A stretch of DNA of 23,512 bases from Beroe ovata (taxonomy: Eukaryota; Ctenophora; Nuda; Beroida; Beroidae), in NCBI GenBank assembly GCA_946803715.1, contig CAMPET010000492.1, forward strand, positions 1-23,512. Direction: 5' to 3'. The position numbers and the translations under genes are program-made. The first letter of the stretch is position 1. Each line of letters opens with the position of its first letter. Of this stretch, positions 9,246 through 20,600 are shown piece after piece. The notes under the pieces were generated by a model. It did no database searches, was not told the origin of the DNA, and saw nothing but the letters and a program-made list of their open reading frames with translations.

Positions 9246-9524
9246 ACAATTATCACTTTTTGTTACTTGTACTGGGCACTGTGTATCACACGTGACGCAG
9301 AGCGAAAGATGATAATTATTTTTCTCAATATAAATAATTATTTTTTGTACATTTCATTTTGTTATGATCTGATCATATACATAGGCTCACTTATACCAAA
9401 AACTTCGCTTTTCATCATCGCCACACACACACACAAAGACATTGTTCTAAGATGTTCAATAATAAAGTTCATCACACATCATTTGCTATTACCTTTGTCT
9501 TGTGTACTACAGGACGTGTTTTGT

Positions 9525-9730
9525 TGACACCAAGATGAGTCCATGTCAACAGGCTCATGTCTGACACCATCTACACTGATACCGTCAAATGACACCGTCT
9601 TTTTGACTGACAGTGCCTTTAAGTTGACACCATCTCAACAACACACCAACGCCTTCCAATTAAACCTTAAACCATCCCCCACCCAGGCGCAAGAATTGTT
9701 TGACACCAATACACCATGTGCTTACCACAT
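9525..9730 (+). repeat. degenerate tgacaccatc-type repeats
   Basis: Short motifs ttgacacca, tgacaccatc, tgacaccgtc and ctgacagtg recur at irregular spacing, with at least five recognisable occurrences. This looks like an old, decayed simple array. No gene is seen. Confidence 0.4.
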
Positions 9731-9881
9731 ACCTAGGTACCTAATCCACTCTTACCTGATAATCAGACGAACACTTATATAAAGAGTAAAGTGTGTTACC
9801 ATCTACAAACCATTTATTTACCGCAAGTTTTACCTGATGCACCGAATATACCTACTCTCTAAACAACTGCACTTTTCACAA

Positions 9882-9913
9882 CACGTGCACAGCACGTGAC
9901 GCACGCACACGTG
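9882..9913. promoter_or_regulatory. three CACGTG boxes in 32 bp
   Basis: CACGTG occurs at 9882-9887, 9893-9898 and 9908-9913, within a run of acgtgc/cacgc repeats. These are E-box core palindromes bound by bHLH factors in animals. They lie about 0.9 kb upstream of the coiled-coil gene's start codon, so a regulatory role is possible. A local repeat origin is equally possible. Confidence 0.35.
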
Positions 9914-10811
9914 CCACAGAGAATATGAGTGTTATGAAATATATGGTGTTTAGTGTTGATACAAAGTGTTTGTTATTCGTCGCGAATATATTACGTGTTT
10001 GTGTGTTTGTGGTTCAACAAGAAAAACATTGGTTTAGCAGTTTTTGCCCTTTGTCATCACATAAATTACACACACTGTGTCTTTGAAGCGCAAGGTAATA
10101 TTTCATTCATTCGGTTCTTTGGCTGAACATTACAATCGGTCTTCAATGCGTTCTCAATGCATCGATGGAACTTATTCCATTCTGTTCTGTTCACTGCTGA
10201 AGTTCACTGACTGTTACAGAATGGTAACCTACTACTTACACGTTTTCCAGACATTAGCTCATCCAGACATTAGCTCATGTACGAGCCGCTTTTTGCATCT
10301 TTAATGACAATTGACACGTACCTAATGCTCACCCCAGCTAGCTTTACTAAGGTACTGAGAAATTCACTCATCCTAACCTACATATTGCAGTATAATAGCC
10401 GTTGTGTTTCATCATAACCAACGTTCCTTATTGTTTGTTACTTTTATATGTTCCTTTTTATTCTTTACCCCCTATTGTTCCTAGATGTTGTATTCTACAC
10501 TATATATTCTCTCAAAGATTGTTTGAACGCTGCCTTTTCTCGCAGTGCGTAGTATATTGACGACACGCCCTTAGAAGTAGCTCGTATTGTATACAATCAT
10601 GTTTCATTGTAGTTTTTCATCAAATTCCATATTCAGGGCGCAATAGCCAACTTAGATTTTGTGAGCCGATTTTCGTATTTTTCTTGAAAATCACAACGGT
10701 TTACCATAATTTCCAATATATGCAGTGAGGTAAATCCCAAAGCCAGAGCTCTCTATCTCTCTGACACACAAGATGATGATCAGTTAAGAACGATGTGGCG
10801 TTGTCTCCATC
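9914..10811. other. upstream region of the coiled-coil gene, nothing firm
   Basis: No exon or promoter is certain here. A 16-bp direct duplication ccagacattagctcat occupies 10247-10262 and 10263-10278. An in-frame TAA at 10785 stops any upstream extension of the first coding exon. TATATATTC lies near 10501. A 5' untranslated exon could be hidden here. Confidence 0.4.
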
Positions 10812-10911
10812 ATGGTCTATGATACAAGCCCTGCTGAACTACAGAATCCCCTGGCCAGGGAACGGAAAGATGTCATCGAGAATGACCTCGAGTCTGTTGT
10901 TATTATACTCG
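10812..10911 (+). CDS. coiled-coil gene exon 1 (start codon)
   Basis: ATG at 10812 in atcATGG context opens MVYDTSPAELQNPLARERK and runs to a GTAAGA donor at 10912, ending in phase 1. An in-frame TAA sits at 10785. The joined codon with exon 2 gives GGG, continuing VVIILGEESK, which reads smoothly. Confidence 0.6.
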
Positions 10912-11651
10912 GTAAGAAATATTTCCTTGTGGATTATTTTGTGCAAGGGGTTCAACTCCCCGTTCTTGAAATTGCGATATTTCAAGTATTAGAATATACT
11001 CTCGTGTATTCTAATTTTCAACTGACTATTTCTTAGAAATATGACAATCATGATTCTCGAATTTGTAGAATCGCGCAACTAACGATAATTCTCAGGTTCA
11101 CTCCGACTTAAGTTGAATATTGTAAGTTCTCTGCCAGCCCTTACACTGTACAGAGCTACTTTAATCACGGCTATATTTGAGACACAGTGCTACTCAATGT
11201 GCTATATCATTACTATCTCAATCAATGCATATACCGTTACACTTCTTTACTATAAGCTAGCACACACAAAGAGAGAGAATCAATAACACTTGAGAATTGT
11301 TATCACTGTAACTATAATTAGTTTCAGTAAGGAGAAATATTGTTTCTCAGAAAGTTAATTCAGTGTGATAAAACTTGTCCCTTTTCAACTCAACTTAAGA
11401 ACGCTTTATTTCTCCCGTTTCTATTGGAAAAGGGAGGAATACTAATAGGGCGTCCTCAAACGGAAATTTTCTAATTTCCTCTTTTTAATTCTACATTTAA
11501 ATTTTTCTCTAAATTTCCAACTCAGTGACGCTTTATTTTTCCACTTTTCTAATTTTCACTTTTCAGGGGAAGAGAGCAAGTGTCTAATTCCACTGATTTC
11601 GAACTTTGACCCCCTTCTCCGGGACTTTGATAAGGTAAACCGGGGTAGGGG

Positions 11652-11689
<38 letters not shown>

Positions 11690-14600
11690 NNNNNNNNNNN
11701 NNNNNNNNNNNNNNNNNNNNNNNNNNNNNNNNNNNNNNNNNNNNNNNNNNNNNNNNNNNNNNNNNNNNNNNNNNNNNNNNNNNNNNNNNNNNNNNNNNNN
11801 NNNNNNNNNNNNNNNNNNNNNNNNNNNNNNNNNNNNNNNGTGTGTGTGTGTGTGTGTTTGTGTGTGAGTGTCTCTGTGTGTGAGAAGGGTAGGGGGTTTT
11901 CGTATATTATGGGGGTGTACATGGTAGCTGAGAGGTGTGCGTGGGAAGAGGTGTCTGTTCTGAACTGTAGGAGTAGAATGTGTGTCTGTGTCTGTGTGTG
12001 TGTCTGTGTCTGTGTAAGTGTGTGTGTATGGCGGGGTGTTTCCATTGTGGGTTTTGAGGGGGAAGTTAGTGGGCTCCTCTAGATGCAATATCTAGATCAA
12101 GTGAATGTCGCTTTCTTTCTACGCATCTTCATGAAAATCTCCACTTCTTATCTTTTAGCTGTTAGAGTTTTTAGCGCAAGCTATGAAGGTGATCCATTAC
12201 TCTCTCTCTATGCGACACATTAAATGATTGCTTGAATATTATGTACAATATGCTGTTCAACATTGTATCTAAAAATAGCAATAAAAAGAGGGCTTGAAAC
12301 TGCCACAACAGCAATTACCTATGTCGCGACACTTTTTGTGTATGTAGGCGTGCGTAAAAATTCCTCTTAAAAAGGGAAACTAGCAAATTTTCAGCCATGG
12401 TTATTGGTAATGAGCAATGACTTAATGTCTGATGATTTGACTCTGATCACAACGGCAGAGGATAAAATGGCTGAGATCATGATTCCACGTGATACGTGTA
12501 GCGGTAACAATGTCAAGCTGACATGTATCTCCAAGAATTGACAAATCTACCTGACTCATTTCTGTCACTAACGCTTTATCAAGCTATACTACAGGAGAGA
12601 CTGACAGTCATGGCTTATGTTACTACTCACGACTGTCACTGTTACCAGGTACTGACAGGCACTGTTCCCAGGTACTGACAGGCAATGTTCCCAGGTACTG
12701 ACGTGCACTGTTCCCAGGTACTGACATGCACTGTTCCCAGGTACTGACAGGCACTGTTCCCAGGTACTGACAGGCACTGTTCCCAGGAACTGACAGGTAC
12801 TGTTCCCAGGTACTGACAGATCTAGCTCGGACAGAGGTGGCATGTAATGAGTACCGGGAGAAGTATGAGCAAGGCGAGGTCCACATCAAGTCACTCAAAC
12901 AGCAGAAGAAGTCCATTGACTTGGTGAGCGATGAATAGTTCTCATGCACCATGGTAATTGTGTCATGGTAATAAGTATCCGTCCCCGGTGTTCAGGGGGG
13001 CCACGCCCATTTCCTTATATGGTTACGCGTATGACCACAGGCTCTCTCGGCTTGTGATGGTCGTAGAAACCATCACAATTATCTCATGGTAATAAGTTGT
13101 CTCATGGTATAAGAAGATCTACTTAATGAGGATGATAGGTTCTTGTATGGGAATTATAGAGTAGAAATTTACTCTAGTAGAAACTAATAACTGGTAGTTA
13201 CTAGTTAGCATATTTCATGATCCGATAGGAAAGTCTAATCTAAGATCTAAAGACTAGGTTTTGTGTGATAATAACTTTGCAGCGGACGGTTGAGCTGGAG
13301 ACACTCCACCAAGCCGATCTGCGACGATGGAACGAGGAGAAGAAATACTTGGAGAGGAAGATAGAGGATTATGAGTGGAAACTAGGTAAGTGTCTCACTG
13401 TCTCAGTAATTGTTCCCGTCGTCCTACGCTGAGAATCTCCAAAAGTTCCACTATCTCAATGTGGTCGAATGTAGCTCGTTATGTTTCGTGAAGTGATGAT
13501 CATATCTACCCTAGAGTGATATATTGACAAAACAGTTTATGTTTTGTTGCCATTCGTGACTGGCCTCCGCAAAATGTCATTTTCCCAAATCCTAAATTGC
13601 GGTTACTAATTGGCAATTTTCCTCAGAAAACAGGGAAACAGACTTACAGCGGATAAACAAAGTGAACTCCGACCTCCAAAAACAGCTGAACAACTCCTCA
13701 AATCAAATACAGAAGATCAAAACTGCCAAAAATATCACCAGGAAATTCAGCTCTGCCGTCAGAATGGTAAGTTGAAAATTGAATGCTAATTTCGCGTCGG
13801 GTGCCTATTATTATATAAGGACACTGACAAACCGTGGAGAAATGGTAATTCAGCGATTGAGCAATTATTATTATTTCGCGGCATTATGAAGAAAAACTGA
13901 ATGGGATTAGTATCGTCCAATTGCTGGCAGCGATCATTGACCATTGATAGATTATGACCCTTTTCACCGGATTTTTTAGCAAACCTGTACATGTGTTCAT
14001 ACCTTTGTCCTGTGTCCCAGGTCAAGCACCAGAAGGACACCGACGCTACTCGGGAAATTATCAAGAAGCTGGAGGAGGACAGTGAACAGTACACCGACAG
14101 ATTCAACACACTCGATAACGAGGTGAAACACAAGGAAATGTTTTAAATCGATGGATGTCAAGTTTCAGAAGAGTCTACTTCGTTCAAAGGAGCAATAACA
14201 GGAAACAAATACATAACTACACGATTTAGTTAGCCGACTTAATCGAGCCGTCACTGTTTTTCCAAACTGAGAAAAAACTGATCTCTGTTCGCACATTACA
14301 TGGATCGATTACATGGAACGATTACATGGACGGCTCAAGATAAGAGCAAATCATAACGCACAAATCTATTATTAGATACCAACCAATAAATATAACATCA
14401 CCTGGTTCGTTTCATAACCTATCACCGGACCTATCACGTGTGTCAATACCACGTGCTCACAGTCCAAACCACTTGCCCACAGTTACACGTTTCCACGTGT
14501 CCAAACCACGTGTAAACAGCAACCCGTGATAAGTTGATCACACGTATTTTTTCATATGAACACTTGTCCACGAATCCATACCACGTGTCCACGACATGAC

Positions 14601-17600
14601 GTGTGATCACGTGATTACACGTGTGATCACGTGACGTGTGATCACGTGATGACACGTGTGCTCTCTTCCGCAGAACTCCGCGTTGTCACGACAACTTGAG
14701 GAAGCTCAGGACATTATCGAGGAATTAGAACGGAGGGAGGAAATGAGCAACAGTGAGAAGAGGGAGTGGAAAGTGGAGAAGGAGGATCTACTGGAGGAGT
14801 CAGCTCATCTCAGATCGCAGGTACCATTGCTTCCCTGGTTCCTGGGTTGGTTCCTGGGTTGGTTCCTGGGTTGGTTCCTGGGTTGGTTCCTGGGTTGGTT
14901 CCTGGGTTATTTAGCCCTGGGGGAGCCGATGAATTACACGTTTTATAGGAAAATCACTGAAACTAGTTTAAACTTTATTTCTTACTTTTCAAATCGAAAG
15001 ATCCTTATCTTTCTCGTTTCGGGGCAAAAATGTAACACTCAAGTGGGTTGAAGATAGTACAAAGGTTTCATCAGTTTAGGATCTGAGAGATAACCATAAT
15101 TTATCATTTCCTAACATCACGCATTTGTCTCAGTTGAAGATACTGGAGGCAGATCTTGCTAAGCACCACACTGCTACAAAGAGTCTCCAGGCTCAGATTA
15201 GGGCGGTTGAGGCGGAAATGAAGACTCACGAGGCAGAGTCTCAGCGAATGTCTGACGTGAATCAGGTGAGACTTTAGTATAGAGAAGTGAGACTATCTGA
15301 GTGAGAAAATTAGTGAGACTACAGGTAAATAGTTACGTAGATACGGTATAGAGGAATGATGATTTTTATCGTTTTGCTTGAATTTCTACCTTCCTTCACC
15401 CTTCCTCTCACTGCCACTCTCTAACATAGTCGCCTGGACTGCTTGGTGCAACAGCTATACCGATCTTGAGCAATGAGCACATATTGGTTACTTTATTTCA
15501 TCGTGAATATAATAGCTGTACGTCGTACGATGTATACCAGTTATTCATGTTAAACCACATGGCAATCATAGCACTCTAGCTATACATGATCCCTCTCTCT
15601 CTCTAGCTACTGGAATCCCAAATGACGCGGATCAAGAACATCATGATCAGTGAGGGCATATCTCTGGATGAGTATCCGGAACTGAACATCAAACTACCTT
15701 CTGATATCAACCCGGTGAGTCTCAGCCGGGGATTCGGACATTTTCTGATCCATCAAAACTTGGCAATTATCCACGTTTTGACGGGTTCAGGGCAGTGCAT
15801 ATTCCATATTTACCGCAGGTTTTCTCTTCAATTCAGACAGGACTCAAAATGCCATCATTCGATACAATCCATGAGGTTCAAACAGTGAAAAAGTGTTCAA
15901 AACACGTTGGGAATATAATTCATGGTGAATCTCGTACCCCCAGGCTGCAGCATCTGAGAGCCCCTCCCCCTCCCCCTCCTCCTCTTCTCAAGGCCGAACA
16001 TCGACTCCACGGCGAGTAGTGAGCAATGACTCGGTACACCACGAGCTCTCCCTACAGGATGAACTCGACATGGAGGGTAAGTGGCAGTGGACTGGTCCAC
16101 TAGGCAATACAGTAGTGGACTAGGCACTACAGTAGTGCACTAGGCACTACAGTAGTGAACTAGGCACTAGCTGTAGTGGACTGGGCACTACAGTAGTGAA
16201 CTAGGCACTACTACAATTATAGTGGACTGGTTGATTACAGTACAGGCCAAGTTCACTACGAAAGTGGACCGGTGACCTATTGACCTACTTAATTAGTGGA
16301 AACTGGACAAGTGGGCTGGTTTACTTAATCATTCGATCAATTCTCATCAAGGAACTGAATGTCGCCTGATTCTGTTCAGCTGATTCTGTAACTTATCGCG
16401 CAGCATTTCTCCCAACTTTATTCTCACCCATCCTAGGATCACTGGGTCCAGATGAGAGAAGGGGTTCTGCCAGTGATGAGCTGGAAATGAAGGTGAGCAC
16501 CATGACGCCATGTCAGTTTTATGTCAAACCTTTTGGCCAATTGTTGTCGGGGAAGTGATATTGAACCCGGAATGAAACATCCATTCCGACTCCGGAATTA
16601 CCGACTCTAGGGTGTCCGTCACCTCTGAAATGTGTACTTGTTCACACCAGTTTCCACCAAACTGTAATGCCCCCCCCCCGCAGAACACCCAGCTCGAGCA
16701 GGAACTCATGAGGATAGAAACTGAGAAGAACGTCCTCCTGCTGGACGTGCACCGGGCGGAGAAAGCGGCAGCTGGCAAAGACCGGGAGATCAGCTCTCTT
16801 CGGGAAGAGATGAAGACGATGTCGAGTAAGATCGTGGAGCAGAGGTCACAGGTGGGTGTGTTCAAACACAAGGAAATAATAATTCCTCCCTGAAATCACG
16901 CGACAATGTAGAATCAATCAATGGTTAAGTTAAGGTAGAATCGTGGCAAATAGTTGGGTGGCAATTTTTCTTGTCATGTCTGACAATAACCCCCTCTTTA
17001 ATTCCATGAATTCAATCCACGAATAATGCTAGGTCACCCGCCGCCCTTCCTACGGTTCGGCTGTCGGTATTTTCTTCGGTCATGTAAGTCCGCTGATATG
17101 TACTCGGTACTGGAAGAATAACCATGAATTCTAGGAAGTGATTAGAGCGAATCGTGAATCCTTGCCGAGATCGACTAAATACTTCGTCTGCTTACCTGTG
17201 GTAGATAGATTATCTTGTTCATCCTTCTCACCTGAGATTGATGGATAAATGCTCTGTGTGACTATTCGAAAGTTATCGTGCTACAATTTGTCTCCTGCAG
17301 ACCATCCAACTCCCGAGCTCCGAGTGAAATTAATTATCTACTTCTATAGATTATTATTAGCGTCCTATCACAATTCCGAGCTCCGAGTGAAATCAGGGGA
17401 CTGGCAAGCCCCCCGCAGCATCTGTAGCAACTCCCGAGCTCCGAGCGGAGTTAATTATCTACTTCTAGCTCTAGATATTAGTGTCCTATCAATTCGGATT
17501 ATAGAAATAGATGTACCAATTTCTAATTCGTCTAATCGATATTAACTTCACAGTGCCGTGCCCTCATGTAGCCAATACAATCCTGATTCTGCACTGAGGT

Positions 17601-20600
17601 GCGCTAGTGTGGCGCTGCAGTACAGTGACTGCAGTGCTTTTCAGTAACTGCAGGCATGATTGAAGTGCAGTGCAGTGGCGCTGCAGTACAGTGAATTCAG
17701 TGACTGCAGTGCTTTTCAGGTATGATTGCGTCACAAACTCGTTATCACTTACCTGCGGTAGCAGTTATATAGTTCAGACAATGTGCGCAGCACACCTTGT
17801 CATTTAGCCCAAATTTAGGATAAATGCAGGCTCTCCCTCCATAATATTGCATTCTGATCCGGTGTCCAGTTATTAGGTGTTGATCCAGTGTGCTCTTCCA
17901 GAAAGAGTCACTTCGTTCCCTGGTGCAGTAGCTCCCTGGTGCAGTAGCCTCGATCTTAGCCATTCTATTTAACCGTGATTAGTTTCAACTGTGAGCGGTT
18001 CGGAACACCAAATATTTTTCGAATTTGCATTTCTGCGAGCTTTTTGTGTTGCGGTGTGCACGTGACTTCTTTATTGGCACCTTTGGCAAACCACAGCGGT
18101 TTTGTGAACTATTGTGCAATCTCGTTACTGCCAGCATTCGGTCATGAATTAACAGAATAATTTGTTCGCACAATTACATAGACAAACACATTATCAACTA
18201 TAGTAAAAATCACGTGGGTTGATAATTAGTCATTATTTTTCTGAGAAAAAACGAGAGTTTCGCTTTATCTTAATACATCCTTATTCGAACACCAGTTTGA
18301 CACGAATCTAGTTTCTTATCTAATATTTCACAACAAAACGCGATGTGTCTCATTATATAACACACTTTCTTTAGTCAAATCTTGATTGAATTTTTAATTG
18401 GTCTCTCTTGCACACAGCTGCTGACAATAATCGTACTTTGAGTTAACTTATGCTGTTTTATAATGGAGTATCTTCTTCTCGTCTGTATACATAGAAAGTA
18501 CAATTTGTGTTACACTCAAGTGTTTGACTTGTACTTGTTGTGACATAATTTGTTACACATTATGCTACACTTGATGTTACACACAATGTTATACATTATG
18601 CTACACATAGTTTTTCATATGATATCAAAGTTTCAGTTACCTACTTATGATGTATTGCAGTTATATTGTACTCATGTGTTACACTCTTATGTGAAACTTG
18701 GTGTTACATATAATAATGTTACACCCTTATGTTACACTCTTATTTTACACTTGATGTTATACATAATGTTACATACTATAACGTTACACATGAAAAGATC
18801 TATCAAGGTTTACGTACCATTATTACACAGTATACACTCATGATATCCTTTGTTTAGTCTTCCCCTCTCTCTTTTCAACTATAACCTGCATTGTCCCCTT
18901 CAAAATTTATACAAGCTGCGATATTCTTCTTGCTTCTCTACATTTTGCTTGGATGCATCAATTTGTCAAGCTTTTTCCGAAATACTAAACTATGTACTTT
19001 TGGTTTTCAAACCTTATAATCGCTCAACGCAGTTCCATGACGAATTTTCCGTGTCACTGGAAACAGTCCAACTATATGACATGAAGCAGCAGATTCCGCA
19101 TGAAAATTCGACCAGTGGATCGCTCTCTGCAATGAATGAGATTCCCCATTCCACCCTACGATCATGATTGATCACATGACTGCTGACAACATGAGTACTA
19201 GTCCCGCGCTCCATGAGTATCTGGTCGGGGGATTGGTTTTCTGTCTCGCGGGTACTCTTCTCCTCGTTTTTGAGGTGGTGAAACGACGATATCTGATATC
19301 CGATGATCGATCTACTGCAGCTGAACAGCGGGTTTGTTTGTCCTACTGGAGTCGTTATGAATTATGAACAAAATTTCAGTGGATAGAATGGTACTGAGCT
19401 ACATCCAGAAATGTGTTTTACTATGACACGTTGTCTCTATGTAGTGTTCCTCTAGACTCGACGGTCAATAATATTCGATTGAATCTATATCGTTGGAAAA
19501 CCATCATATCTATTCGAGACTTCTGAATATTCAATACAATATGAAGTGTCTTTCTACACACAGTGTCATCATTATACTGTCTCGAACACTTATACCCTAT
19601 AGCGTCTGTTTTGAACACAATATGTATTCTCGGCTATTGTCCATCATCCAACACACGATTGATGCCCTATCATTGTGTGCCATTATACTCCAATATTATG
19701 GGACTCCAATATTATTATATAATTATTGTTGTCGTCATTTTTACTTAGGTTGGCATTGAATATCAAGTCTCATCTTCTCTGTGACCAATCATGTCCTACT
19801 AAGGACAATCATCACAGAGTCACTCCCTAATCTATTTATTACCTCGAATCCCTATCTCCCCTATCTGCCCCCAATTTGGTGCTCCCCCTTCCCTTATCCA
19901 CAAACCCTAACCTATCTCTTTCTACCTAGCCCCAATTCTACCCCTCTTACAGTTGGAAGCATACGAGGAACAACGTGGCATGATGGAGGATGAGCACATG
20001 AAGATGGCAGAGAAGATGGTCAGAGATAGTCGATCACGCCGCAGCTTCAGGAAGACAAACACAAACCCTCTCGATGTCTCTGGAGAGGATTTAGCTGTGG
20101 ATGGTTTGTTGGGCAATTTGTTCTCACATCATGGGATGTTCCCATATTAATCACTCTAGAGGGATTTGAGAATGATCGCGCAGCAATATTTCATCATCAG
20201 TTTCACGTAGCCTGAGGGAAATGCTGATGTAGATACTAGATATTCACGTATTTGATCAAATAGTATGAACCAATTCTGGAAACCTCTCTCATTTCAGATA
20301 ACTTATTTGATGAAAACATGCAGCTCATCAAGGAGAAGTGAGTGAAAACCAACGTCGATTTTAGGGGATAGCGTAAAAAGGGACCAATTAATGAAAATTG
20401 ACATCACTCCAAATCTGTGCTAGGGAAATAACTTTTCCCTTTTCGGTGAACCTTGTCTGAGTTTCAAATTCCCATTTCTCACCTGCCCTGCTGACAAAGT
20501 TAAATTTTTCTAGGCAAGAGTTGTTCAAAAAGTACACACAGTTAGAAACTAAATCTCTGGAGGTTGAGCGAAAGTTGAAAGATCAGAAAACTGACGCTGA

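Larger units (their letters stand above)
16852..19952 (+). other. long intron 13 (3.1 kb) with repeats
   Basis: This is by far the longest intron of the gene. It holds three copies of a cccgagctccgag motif near 17310, 17373 and 17433; two of them continue into a shared ttaattatctacttct segment. A near-duplicate segment gtggcgctgcagtacagtga lies near 17608 and 17686, and a doubled ctccctggtgcagtagc near 17915-17948. A degenerate tgttacactt minisatellite lies at about 18545-18800, and a small membrane-span ORF at about 19164-19367. Exons 13 and 14 join in phase without anything from here. Confidence 0.65.

Noticed and set aside
8885-9527. Two overlapping plus-strand ORFs through the 9109-9245 array
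   Set aside because: Openness comes from the fold-back copy and the 21-bp array. The sequence outside them is not protein-like.
11549-12088. Minus- and plus-strand ORFs of THTHT or CVCVC across the GT tract
   Set aside because: Microsatellite plus N's translated. The tract lies in an intron.
12589-12952. Minus-strand repeat ORFs such as VPVSTWEQCLSVPGNSACQY
   Set aside because: Antisense of the 23-bp minisatellite and exon 4. Open because of the repeat, and there is no other support.
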